In this document: positions 8,184-15,495 of the stretch, in pieces
How positions within the stretch are numbered: position 1 is the first letter of the stretch
Layout: each line of letters begins with the position of its first letter
From: RGIG4708 sp045633845
Lineage (GTDB): Bacteria > Bacillota > Clostridia > UMGS1810
Assembly (NCBI GenBank): GCA_045633845.1
Contig: JAZQZC010000049.1
Span: forward strand, 1 to 26,112
Length of the DNA: 26,112 bases
Direction: 5' to 3'
Made by a program: the position numbers and the translations under genes
The notes under the pieces: generated by a model
What the model saw: only the letters and a program-made list of their open reading frames with translations
What the model was told of the DNA's origin: nothing
The model's database searches: none

Positions 8184-9158
8184 ATGAAAAACATTAAAAA
8201 AATCATACCTGCAGTAATAGCTGCCGCAGCACTTACTACAAGTGCATTTGCAGCACAGAGTACAATCACTGTAAACAATCAGGCACTCGAGGGTACTTCG
8301 TACATAGTAAATGAGGGCAAAGCAATGCTTCCTGTTCGTGCAATCTGTGAAAAGCTTGGTTTTACTGTAGAATACGACGAGCCCACCGACACAGTTACAC
8401 TTGTAAAGCTTCCTGTAACAATCTCATTTGTTCCGACAGTAGACGGCTACACCTTTGCAAGAACTGCTCCTATGAAATTGGGTACAGACCCTATTCTTGT
8501 TAACGACCGTACATATGTACCACAGGAATTCTTTACCGAAATAATCAACAGCACCTACACCGAAGAAAATGGTGTTATAAGCATAAGCTGGGGTGATGAA
8601 ACTGCCACAGTTATACCTGAGCAATCAACCGAAGAAATTGCTCCCCAAACAGTAATTGCAACCTGCTCAATAAAGGACATTACCGAAAAATCAATTTTGG
8701 TTGCCGATTACGAGCGTGGCGAGGTTGTGGTATTCGTGACAGATGAAACTGTTATCACAGACAAGGATGGCAAAGCTGTCAAAGCTGCTGACCTTGATAT
8801 GAATTTTGAGTACACCATTGAGTATGCTCCTGCAATGACAATGAGCCTTCCTCCTCAGGTAACTGCAATTAAAATTACTCAGACAGCAAACGAAGCTAAA
8901 GACGTAGTTGAGGGTGAAGTTTGCGAAATTCTTTCTGAAGATGGCAAAGTAACTGCAATTGCGATAGGCAATATCCAAAATCCTACAGAGCAGACAGTGC
9001 TCAACATTGCTGATGAAACATCAATCAAGGGTGCAGACGGCCAAGATTTTAAGGCAGAAGATATAAAGGCTGGTTCATACATCCGTGCAATTACATCTAC
9101 TATGACAACAAGAAGCCTTCCGCCGCAGAAAGCTGCATTTGTAATAACGGTAATGTAA
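8184..9158 (+). CDS. Secreted stalk-domain (copper amine oxidase N-terminal-like) protein
   Basis: A 324-residue exported protein. Residues 1-23 form a signal peptide (Lys-rich start, Ala-rich core, cut near AFA-AQ). Residues 24 to about 140 match the copper amine oxidase N-terminal/stalk domain: SYIVNEGKAMLPVRAICEKLGFTVEYDEPTDTVTL, then NDRTYVPQEFF. This module is common on Clostridia surface proteins and carries no oxidase activity. Two related modules of about 75-80 residues follow; each begins with a TxCSIKDI or GEVCEIL-type strand and ends with a TM-x-x-SLPPQ motif. AGAAAGG lies about 10 bp before ATG 8184. It is monocistronic and followed by a large hairpin. Confidence 0.85.
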   Translation: MKNIKKIIPAVIAAAALTTSAFAAQSTITVNNQALEGTSYIVNEGKAMLPVRAICEKLGFTVEYDEPTDTVTLVKLPVTISFVPTVDGYTFARTAPMKLGTDPILVNDRTYVPQEFFTEIINSTYTEENGVISISWGDETATVIPEQSTEEIAPQTVIATCSIKDITEKSILVADYERGEVVVFVTDETVITDKDGKAVKAADLDMNFEYTIEYAPAMTMSLPPQVTAIKITQTANEAKDVVEGEVCEILSEDGKVTAIAIGNIQNPTEQTVLNIADETSIKGADGQDFKAEDIKAGSYIRAITSTMTTRSLPPQKAAFVITVM

Positions 9159-9183
9159 TTTAATAAATTTCATAAGACATAAT

Positions 9184-9222
9184 GGGGGATGTAAAAAATC
9201 GTTAAGATTTTTTACATCCCCC
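9184..9222. terminator. Large hairpin after the stalk-domain gene
   Basis: GGGGGATGTAAAAAATC (9184-9200), loop GTTAA, exact complement at 9206-9222. The 17-bp stem is strong but lacks a following T-run, so it may be a palindromic repeat or RNA stabiliser as much as a terminator. Confidence 0.65.
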
Positions 9223-9237
9223 TATTTCCATTCTTGT

Positions 9238-9266
9238 GCATATTTTATCAATACTTTCATATATAT
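9238..9266 (+). promoter_or_regulatory. Possible sigma-E promoter of sipL
   Basis: GCATATT (9238-9244), 13 bp, CATATATAT (9258-9266). This resembles the sporulation sigma-E pattern (ATATT-like -35, CATAnnnT -10) and fits a mother-cell spore-coat gene. The match is by eye only. Confidence 0.45.
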
Positions 9267-9292
9267 GTACAAACTGATTTAGGGGGATTGCT

Positions 9293-10840
9293 ATGTCTGT
9301 CGAAATGAACAGAGAAGATTTAAATTACACATATGATAACTGCGTAAAGGTAAGATATATTTCTGATTGTGATATAATCGTTCCCGATACAAAGCCCGAT
9401 ATAAAAAGTATATTGGAGGTGTCTGCAAAAGAGCAGATAAACGAAAAAAGCGTATCGAGAGATTATATCACAGTTACAGGGGTTGTAAACTACAATATTT
9501 TGTATGTAAGCGATGACGAACAAAATTCTGTGCAGTACATTGACTATACTTCGCCTTTCAGCCGTCAGATAAGCGCAGAGGGTGCAGGCGAAAATGTGCT
9601 TGCAAAAGTAAAAGGGCAAACGGTTCATACCGAATATTCAGTGCACAACAGCCGCAAGCTCAACGCCAAATGTGCAATTGATTTTGAAGCAAGCGTGTAC
9701 AAAAAAGACACCGCATCAATTGTTACATCGGTGTCGGACAAAGATGTAATGCCGCACCGCAAAAAAACAGTAAACAATTATAATTTGCTGTCACTTAGCG
9801 AGCACACAGTGCATATTGACGAAATATGCCAGATTCCCGACCACGCACCTGTAATTTCCGAAATTGTAAAATGCACAATGAATATTTCGGAGTACGAGCT
9901 CAAAACTGTGGCAAACAAAGCAGTTATTAAGGGTAACCTTGCGCTTAAAACTCTGTACTTGTCGGGCGGGGAGCTTTTTAGCTGCGACAACGAAATTCCG
10001 TTTACACATATTGCAGATGTCGACTCCATACCTTTGGATGCCTGGTCAGCAGTGGATTTTGATATAAAAAATCAAGCTGTGTCCTGTGAGCTTGATACAG
10101 ACGCAACAATGTCACAAATAAAGGTTGACGCCGATATATGCGCAGCTTTGTCTGTGTTTGAAGAGGTGGGAACAGACTATATAAGTGACATATACAGCCC
10201 CGATTATGAAATAAATGTCAGCTCAAGTGATATCAGTGTTTCGGAGCTTATTGATACAATGAGCACTCAGTGTATTGTAAATAACACAATAAGAGCCCAG
10301 GAGGGCGACCTTATACAAAAGGTGTACTCAATGGATACAAATGCCTATGTAGAAAATACCACAGTCGGTGACAATTTTATAAGCGTTGGAGGCATTGTAA
10401 ATGCAGATGTTTTGTATATGTCCGACAGAGGCGAAATGAAAAGCATAAACCAAAAGCTGCCGTTTGAATGTAACTTGCCAACCGACCGCAAATATGACAA
10501 ATCAATCACAAAGCTTAACGCAGTTGTTGATACAGGGCACAGCAGCTATAGTATAGACGGAGCAATGGGAGTAAATGTGCGCGCTGTACTTAAGGTGTCG
10601 GCAAATCTGATATCAGACAAAACAATCACTGTAATCAATGATATTGAATTTGACGAAGGTGCAAAAATCGACAAATCAAATCAGGCAGGCATTACCGTTT
10701 ACTTTGTGCAAAACGGCGACAGCTTGTGGGATATTGCAAAAAGGTATCACACAACCGAGAGCGAAATATCAGGCATAAACAAGCTTGAGGATGGCAGCTC
10801 TCTGGCAATAGGGCAGCAGCTTCTTATTCCAAAGCGATAA
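9293..10840 (+). CDS. sipL: SipL-like spore coat morphogenesis protein (SPOCS/DUF3794 + LysM)
   Basis: A 515-residue protein with repeated SPOCS (DUF3794) domains and a C-terminal LysM domain (about 469-515: VQNGDSLWDIAKRYHT...LAIGQQLLIPKR). In Clostridioides difficile, SipL binds SpoIVA through its LysM domain and anchors the coat on the forespore; this protein has the same order and length. SPOCS signatures visible are PDTKPDIKSILEVSAKEQI near the N-terminus, HIADVDSIPLDAWSAVDFD in the middle, and SVGGIVNADVLYMSD later. The N-terminal residues VEMNREDLNYTYDN are also family-like. TTAGGGGG lies upstream of the ATG. It implies that the organism sporulates. Confidence 0.88.
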   Translation: MSVEMNREDLNYTYDNCVKVRYISDCDIIVPDTKPDIKSILEVSAKEQINEKSVSRDYITVTGVVNYNILYVSDDEQNSVQYIDYTSPFSRQISAEGAGENVLAKVKGQTVHTEYSVHNSRKLNAKCAIDFEASVYKKDTASIVTSVSDKDVMPHRKKTVNNYNLLSLSEHTVHIDEICQIPDHAPVISEIVKCTMNISEYELKTVANKAVIKGNLALKTLYLSGGELFSCDNEIPFTHIADVDSIPLDAWSAVDFDIKNQAVSCELDTDATMSQIKVDADICAALSVFEEVGTDYISDIYSPDYEINVSSSDISVSELIDTMSTQCIVNNTIRAQEGDLIQKVYSMDTNAYVENTTVGDNFISVGGIVNADVLYMSDRGEMKSINQKLPFECNLPTDRKYDKSITKLNAVVDTGHSSYSIDGAMGVNVRAVLKVSANLISDKTITVINDIEFDEGAKIDKSNQAGITVYFVQNGDSLWDIAKRYHTTESEISGINKLEDGSSLAIGQQLLIPKR

Positions 10841-10847
10841 ATATGTG

Positions 10848-10876
10848 TTGATTTTTAATTTTAAAGGTTGTATAAT
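10848..10876 (+). promoter_or_regulatory. Promoter of argF
   Basis: TTGATT (10848-10853), 17 bp, TATAAT (10871-10876), 30 bp before the argF start. I could not confirm an arginine-repressor box. Confidence 0.7.
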
Positions 10877-10906
10877 AAATACATATTTTAAAAAGGAGAC
10901 ACACAA

Positions 10907-11824
10907 ATGAAACATTTATTAAGCTTATATGACTGTTCAAAACAGGATATTGAAAATATTTTAAATATGGCTATCAGGCTCAAAGCCGAAAACAAAGCAG
11001 GTATTGTACACCACCATCTTAAAGGCAAATCTTTGGGTATGATTTTTTCAAAGTCGTCCACACGCACAAGAGTGTCCTTTGAGGTAGGTATGTATCAGCT
11101 TGGCGGTCAGGCATTGTTTTTGTCAAGTAATGACATTCAGCTTGGCAGAGGCGAAAGCATTTATGACACAGCAAATGTACTTTCACGCTTTCTTGACGGC
11201 ATTATGATTCGTACATATGCACAGAGCGATGTTGAGGATTTGGCAAAATACGGCTCAATAAGCATAATCAACGGTCTTACCGACTTGCTTCACCCTTGCC
11301 AGATACTTGCAGATTTTCAGACAATTTATGAGCACAAGGGCAAGCTGGAGGGCTTAAAGCTTGCATATCTCGGTGATGGTAACAACATTTCCAACTCGCT
11401 GTTGTACGGCTGCTCAAAAATGGGTATCAACATTTCGGTTGCAACACCTGTAGGCTATGAGTGTGATGCACTTGTAACAGAGCGTGCAATTGCTGATGCC
11501 AAAAAACAAGGCTCTGATGTTGTAATTACAAATGACCCCGACAGTGCAATTCATAACGCCGATGTGGTTGTTACCGATACATGGGTAAGTATGGGTCAGG
11601 AGGACGAAAAGCAGGAGAGAATAAAGGTATTTGGCAATTACAGCGTTACTGCAGAGCGTATGGCAACTGCAAAGGACGATGCAATATTCCTCCACTGCCT
11701 CCCTGCATACAGAGGCTACGAGGTTGCGCCTGAGGTTATAGACGGCCCTCAAAGCGTTATTTTTGATGAGGCCGAAAACAGACTCCACGCACAAAAGGCA
11801 GTAATGGTAGCTTGCATGGGGTGA
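10907..11824 (+). CDS. argF: Ornithine carbamoyltransferase
   Basis: Joins carbamoyl phosphate to ornithine to give citrulline in arginine synthesis (cytoplasmic trimer). The 305 residues match the family. Visible motifs are the carbamoyl-phosphate-binding STRTR (51-55), HPCQ (129-132), the ornithine-side DTWVSMGQE (224-232) and the catalytic HCLPAYRG (263-270). AAGGAG precedes the ATG. The catabolic enzyme ArcB is related, but no arc genes are nearby, so the biosynthetic role is favoured. The stop TGA (11822-11824) lies inside the first bases of an A-type repeat (GTGACAG from 11821), so the repeat sets the C-terminus, which is ...VACMG. The gene is monocistronic. Confidence 0.95.
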   Translation: MKHLLSLYDCSKQDIENILNMAIRLKAENKAGIVHHHLKGKSLGMIFSKSSTRTRVSFEVGMYQLGGQALFLSSNDIQLGRGESIYDTANVLSRFLDGIMIRTYAQSDVEDLAKYGSISIINGLTDLLHPCQILADFQTIYEHKGKLEGLKLAYLGDGNNISNSLLYGCSKMGINISVATPVGYECDALVTERAIADAKKQGSDVVITNDPDSAIHNADVVVTDTWVSMGQEDEKQERIKVFGNYSVTAERMATAKDDAIFLHCLPAYRGYEVAPEVIDGPQSVIFDEAENRLHAQKAVMVACMG

Positions 11825-12015
11825 CAGTGGGGGATGTTCCTTTGAAAAAGGTGCGTCCCCCATCTGTCACAGGTTAGTTTTTGTCATTCGCACAACAAGC
11901 GCAAAATTGGATGTTTCAACAAACGAGGACGCACGTGCAAGCACGAACATCCCCGTTTGTCATAGGTGACAGTGGGGGAAGTTCCTTTGCAAAAGGTGCG
12001 TCCCCCATCTGTCAC
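11821..12015. repeat. Repeat cluster: A - B - A fused to the argF stop codon
   Basis: An A-type palindrome (11821-11870), a linker resembling the A-C linker (GGTTAGTTTTTGTCATTCGC...), a B-type palindrome (11911-11962) and a second A-type palindrome (11966-12015). The first A element begins within the last codon of argF and supplies its TGA. The second abuts the linker that supplies the stop of the CYTH gene on the other strand. Confidence 0.9.
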
Positions 12016-12028
12016 TGTTTAGTTTTTG

Positions 12029-12823
12029 TCATGCGAATAATTCTTTTATATTACCTTGCTTAAGATACCCTGCAAGTGATTTGTTGGTATACCTTTTGTC
12101 AAAGGTAACTTCTTTTATTACTTGTACAAATGGCGGCAGCTCCACCTTTTCATCTTCACTCATAAGCTCAATTTCAAGGTATGCAACATCATTCCAGAAT
12201 GGGAATACATCAATTTCAAAATACTTTCCGCTCCAAAGCAGGCAATATCTTGTTTTGGTAACAGTGTCAAGCTGCGGATGCTTAAACTCCATCAGCTTGT
12301 TGTATTCCTGTTCTGATATCATACTCTCCGTTTCTTGCTGCGTAAGCTCTGTGAGCTTTGATTTTTCTGTTTTTATATATATTCCGTTTCTTTTTCGTAT
12401 CCTCACATTTGCATTTGGTATGTCAAGATAGCTTTGGCTTATCTCGACACCGCGGCAGTTGGGCAAGCTGTTTAAATACTCAATGTCAGGGAGCTTTATA
12501 AGATATTTCCGCTCAATTTCCACAGGGGCAGGTATTCCGAGCATATGGCAAAAGGCTTTATAAAACTCTTGCTTTTTTGCCTGCATGTTGTTGCCACATA
12601 CGCAGCGCAGGTGAGAATGACCCACCCAGCTGTTTATGGCACCCCACTCATTGTGAGGGCTGCCACTAAATACTGCAATTACACCCTCAAATTTATTTAT
12701 ATCAGCAGGTGGGTTGCATATAAACTCTATGTCTTTATTTATTATTCCTGTCTGTTTAATCCACTCTGTTACTTCAAAGTAGTCGTTTTGATTTTCGCAT
12801 ATAAGCGCATACTGTTTATTCAT
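12029..12823 (-). CDS. CYTH-domain protein with an N-terminal extension
   Basis: A 264-residue protein. Residues ~101-264 form a CYTH (triphosphate tunnel) domain: EIERKYLI at 102-109 (ExExK signature), RIRKR, KTRY, FEIDVF and LEIEL, all lining the tunnel that binds triphosphate and divalent metal. Family members act as inorganic triphosphatases, thiamine triphosphatases or class IV adenylyl cyclases; which one applies here is not readable. Residues 1-~100 are a domain I do not recognise (AVFSGSPHNEWGAINSW, then HSHLRCVCGNN). I chose ATG 12823 because AGGTGATAACATT precedes it; the in-frame ATG at 12856 lies in repeat DNA. The C-terminal FA-stop comes from TTCGCATGA, which is also the C-repeat edge sequence. 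Confidence 0.82.
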   Translation of the reverse strand: MNKQYALICENQNDYFEVTEWIKQTGIINKDIEFICNPPADINKFEGVIAVFSGSPHNEWGAINSWVGHSHLRCVCGNNMQAKKQEFYKAFCHMLGIPAPVEIERKYLIKLPDIEYLNSLPNCRGVEISQSYLDIPNANVRIRKRNGIYIKTEKSKLTELTQQETESMISEQEYNKLMEFKHPQLDTVTKTRYCLLWSGKYFEIDVFPFWNDVAYLEIELMSEDEKVELPPFVQVIKEVTFDKRYTNKSLAGYLKQGNIKELFA

Positions 12824-12858
12824 AATGTTATCACCTGTTTTTTTAGTGTTTGTCATAG

Positions 12859-12953
12859 GTGACAGTGGGTGACAAACGGGGATGTTCGTGCTTGCACGTG
12901 CGTCCCCGGCTTGTCACCTGTTAACATAAGTCAAAACGTCCCCCATCTGTCAC
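12859..12953. repeat. A-type repeat interrupted by a B-type repeat
   Basis: The left A arm (GTGACAGTGGG, 12859-12869) and right A arm (GTCCCCCATCTGTCAC, 12938-12953) are separated by a B palindrome (TGACAAACGGGG...CCCCGGCTTGTCA, 12870-12916) and about 20 extra bases. This nested arrangement lies upstream of the CYTH gene. Confidence 0.8.
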
Positions 12954-12998
12954 CGTTTAGTCTTTGTCATATGTCACCTTGCAAATGCTTCCAAATTG

Positions 12999-14753
12999 TC
13001 AGCTTATAGAAGTGTAAAGGCTGTAAAGCTTTGCGTATTCGCCGCCTCTTTCCATAAGCTCTTTGTGGGTACCTGTTTCGGTAATTCCGTTTTGGGTAAG
13101 TACAATTATTTTTGTTGCATTTTTTATTGTGGTAAGTCTGTGAGCAATTGTAAGTGTGGTTCGCCCTTTTGCAAGCTTTTCAAGAGATTTTTGTACAATG
13201 AGCTCGCTTTCGTTGTCAAGGGCAGAGGTAGCCTCGTCAAGAATGAGTATAGGCGGATTTTTGAGGAACAGCCTTGCTATGGAAAGCCGCTGCTTTTGAC
13301 CGCCGCTAAGCCTTATGCCGCGCTCGCCTATATATGTGTGATATCCCTTTGGCAAATCCATTATAAATTCGTGTGCGCCTGCCATTTTGGCTGCGTTTTG
13401 TATTTGCTCCATTGTTGCATCGGGCTTGCCGTAGCATATGTTGTCATAAACTGTGCCGCAAAACATATATACATCCTGCTGAACCACACCTATATTGTCG
13501 CGCAGAGTTTCAAGAGTAATTTCTTTTATGTCCTGTCCGTCAATTGTAATACGACCGCTCTGTATATCATAAAATCGCGGTATAAGATTGCACAGCGTGG
13601 TTTTGCCGCCGCCCGATGGGCCTACTATGGCAATGTTTTCGCCGCTTTTTATGTCGAGTGATATATGAGAGATCACCTCGCCGTCCTCGGAATTGTATGC
13701 AAATGTAACATCTTCAAATTTTATATCACCTTTTACATTTTGTATATTCTTTGCATCGGGCAGGTTTGTAATTTCATAATCCACATCCATAATTTCGTAA
13801 AATCTTTCAATTCCTGTAATACCATTCTGAAACTGCTCCGTAAACTGAACAATAGTACGGATAGACGCAATAAGGGTCTGTATGTAAAGCAAAAATGTTA
13901 TAAGGTCGGCTGCGTTGATTTTGCCGTAAAGCATAAACATAGAGCCTGCTATAATTACAGCTACATACATTACACCGTCAAAAAATCTAGTGCAGCACTG
14001 GAACCTTGCCATATATCTGTACGACAGCTTTTTGATGTCAAAAAATCTTTTGTTGCCCTCGGCAAATTTCTCATTTTCAAGATTTTCGTTGGCAAAGCTT
14101 TTTACCACTCTGATGCCAAGCAGTGTGTCCTCAATGTCGCTATTTAGCTCGCCAACCTGACGTCTGCGCTCTTTAAATGTTTCTTTCATACCCTTGCGAA
14201 AAAATTTGATTGATATAAACATAATGGGCAGCAGAGCAAAAATTATAAGAGTAAGAGGTATGCTGATGCCGCCAAGGATTATAAATGAACCTACAATTTT
14301 GATTGTGGCAATAAACACCTCCTCAGGGAAGTGGTGTGTAAATTCTGTTATGTCAAACAAATCAGATGTAAGCCGCGACATAATCTGGCCAACCTTTGCT
14401 TTGTCAAAATACGAAAACGAAAGCTTTTGCAAATGGGCAAACAAGTCACGGCGCATATCCGTTTCGAGCATAACACCCATTGTGTGACCTATATATGCCA
14501 TATAGTAGTTGGCTATTGTGTCAACTATTTTGAGGAACAGGTACACACCGCCGAGCTTTAATATGTCCGACATAATAAGGGTTGCTGTGTCGGAGATGGC
14601 AGTATTTGTTATGTACTTTATAATAAGGGGCAGCACCATTTCGCACACTGTGGTAAGGGCAGCGCACAAAAGGTCTACCGCAACAATGCCTAAATACGGC
14701 TTGTAATAGGGTAAAAACTTTTTCATTAATTTTATTGTTGAATTTTTTTTCAT
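12999..14753 (-). CDS. ABC transporter, fused permease and ATPase (MsbA/exporter type)
   Basis: A 584-residue half-transporter that should homodimerise (or pair with an unseen partner) in the cytoplasmic membrane and export a hydrophobic substrate or peptide. The N-terminal ~330 residues carry about six membrane helices. The nucleotide-binding domain has Walker A GPSGGGKTT (near 377-385), Q-loop VVQQDVYMF, signature LSGGQKQR (near 478-485), Walker B LILDEATSALD, and the H-loop in IAHRLTT. AGAGGTG lies before the ATG. It stands alone, and its stop TGACA resembles repeat ends but no full repeat is joined there. The substrate cannot be read from the sequence. Confidence 0.93.
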   Translation of the reverse strand: MKKNSTIKLMKKFLPYYKPYLGIVAVDLLCAALTTVCEMVLPLIIKYITNTAISDTATLIMSDILKLGGVYLFLKIVDTIANYYMAYIGHTMGVMLETDMRRDLFAHLQKLSFSYFDKAKVGQIMSRLTSDLFDITEFTHHFPEEVFIATIKIVGSFIILGGISIPLTLIIFALLPIMFISIKFFRKGMKETFKERRRQVGELNSDIEDTLLGIRVVKSFANENLENEKFAEGNKRFFDIKKLSYRYMARFQCCTRFFDGVMYVAVIIAGSMFMLYGKINAADLITFLLYIQTLIASIRTIVQFTEQFQNGITGIERFYEIMDVDYEITNLPDAKNIQNVKGDIKFEDVTFAYNSEDGEVISHISLDIKSGENIAIVGPSGGGKTTLCNLIPRFYDIQSGRITIDGQDIKEITLETLRDNIGVVQQDVYMFCGTVYDNICYGKPDATMEQIQNAAKMAGAHEFIMDLPKGYHTYIGERGIRLSGGQKQRLSIARLFLKNPPILILDEATSALDNESELIVQKSLEKLAKGRTTLTIAHRLTTIKNATKIIVLTQNGITETGTHKELMERGGEYAKLYSLYTSIS

Positions 14754-14833
14754 AGAATTACACCTCTTTGCTATCAGTATAACATATTTGATTGCGCAAA
14801 TAAATACTTTTTTAAAATTTTAAGATAAAAAGA

Positions 14834-14862
14834 TTGACATTTTTGGTATAAAGTGATATTAT
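14834..14862 (+). promoter_or_regulatory. Promoter upstream of the tRNA-Leu locus
   Basis: TTGACA (14834-14839), 17 bp, TATTAT (14857-14862). This strong promoter would drive a transcript that enters the structured element at 14888 and reads on into tRNA-Leu. Confidence 0.75.
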
Positions 14863-14887
14863 AAATAAGTTATATGAATAAATATAT

Positions 14888-15035
14888 GCGGGTGTGGCGG
14901 AATTTAAGTGACACCCCAAGTGCACTTTGTGCGATTGGAAAGGTGGAACTTATGCCAAAACTTCCTCTGAGGCAAGCGCCCTCTGTCGGCGCGCAGGCAA
15001 AGAGATGAAGTTTACGGCTGGCAGACTGATTGTAG
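14888..15035 (+). ncRNA. Structured element beginning with a tRNA-Leu 5' copy
   Basis: The first 17 bp (14888-14904) match the 5' end of the downstream tRNA-Leu with one mismatch, but no tRNA follows. Instead the DNA folds. GGGTGT (14890-14895) pairs with ACACCC (14911-14916), and GCAC/GTGC (14922-14932) forms a small hairpin. A long arm has GCC+AAACTTC+CTCT (14954-14968) pairing with AGAG+GAAGTTT+GGC (15001-15018), with a GCGCC/GGCGC tip (14976-14992). The strong promoter just upstream supports transcription. It could be a small RNA, a processed leader of the tRNA transcript, or an inserted palindromic element. It is not SRP, tmRNA or RNase P RNA by any signature I can see. Confidence 0.5.
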
Positions 15036-15057
15036 TGGTAAGAAAATTCAATATTAT

Positions 15058-15140
15058 GCGGGCGTGGCGGAATTGGCAGACGCACCAGATTTAGGTTCTG
15101 GCGGGAAACCGTGGGAGTTCAAGTCTCTTCGCCCGCACCA
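15058..15140 (+). tRNA. tRNA-Leu(UAG)
   Basis: Acceptor arm GCGGGCG pairs with CGCCCGC, followed by A and an encoded CCA. The anticodon stem CCAGA/TCTGG encloses loop TTTAGGT, giving anticodon UAG, which reads CUA-type Leu codons. A longer variable arm and T-loop TTCAAGT fit a class II tRNA. The T stem contains two G-U pairs. The 14 3'-terminal bases are repeated at 15285-15298. Confidence 0.95.
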
Positions 15141-15242
15141 ACAATATGCTTGGGACTAAACATAGTTCCGAGCATATTTTGTTTTTGAACTCAACCAAAT
15201 CAACCATCGCAAGAGCTCGGTTTCTTTGGAAGAGACGACTGC
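15127..15242 (+). repeat. 116-bp direct repeat, copy 1 (includes the tRNA-Leu 3' end)
   Basis: Identical over 116 bp to 15285-15400. It starts inside the tRNA-Leu T-arm (CTTCGCCCGCACCA) and runs through the tRNA terminator hairpin to GACGACTGC. Confidence 0.95.
15143..15186 (+). terminator. tRNA-Leu terminator
   Basis: AATATGCT (15143-15150) pairs with AGCATATT (15171-15178), extended inside by GGGACTA/TAGTTCC, followed by TTGTTTTT. It is copied at 15301-15344 in the second direct repeat. Confidence 0.7.
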
Positions 15243-15246
15243 TCCT

Positions 15247-15274
15247 AAAAAACAATTCACCGAATTGTTTTTTT
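15247..15274. terminator. Hairpin terminator between the two 116-bp copies
   Basis: AAAAAACAATTC (15247-15258), loop ACC, GAATTGTTTTTTT (15262-15274). It is a typical intrinsic terminator usable on both strands. Confidence 0.8.
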
Positions 15275-15284
15275 AACGGCGCAG

Positions 15285-15400
15285 CTTCGCCCGCACCAAC
15301 AATATGCTTGGGACTAAACATAGTTCCGAGCATATTTTGTTTTTGAACTCAACCAAATCAACCATCGCAAGAGCTCGGTTTCTTTGGAAGAGACGACTGC
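15285..15400 (+). repeat. 116-bp direct repeat, copy 2, with a tRNA-Leu 3' fragment
   Basis: Identical to 15127-15242. Its first 14 bp are a detached tRNA-Leu 3' end including CCA (15285-15298). GCACCAACAA occurs at 15135, 15293 and again at 15399, marking the junctions. This resembles the debris left by site-specific integration at a tRNA 3' end, but no integrase is present. Confidence 0.9.
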
Positions 15401-15402
15401 AC

Positions 15403-15438
15403 CAACAAAAAAGTCCTCAACAGAGGACTTTTTTGTTG
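15403..15438. terminator. Hairpin terminator after the tRNA-Leu duplication
   Basis: CAACAAAAAAGTCCTC (15403-15418), loop AACA, complement ending in TTTTTTGTTG (15423-15438). It is a perfect 16-bp stem. Confidence 0.85.
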
Positions 15439-15495
15439 CGTATGATAAAAGAGACTTGAACTATACAAGCTTGCAAAAAGGATATGAAGCAGAAT

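Noticed and set aside
12824..12856. Longer start for the CYTH protein (ATG 12856)
   Set aside because: The extra 11 codons lie in repeat DNA, and the downstream ATG has a good AGGTGA site.
12996..14706. Several long plus-strand frames across the ABC transporter
   Set aside because: They are antisense shadows; the minus strand holds all Walker, signature and H-loop motifs.
14870..15346. Minus- and plus-strand short frames around tRNA-Leu
   Set aside because: They translate the tRNA, the structured element and the 116-bp repeats; the peptide text is tRNA-derived.
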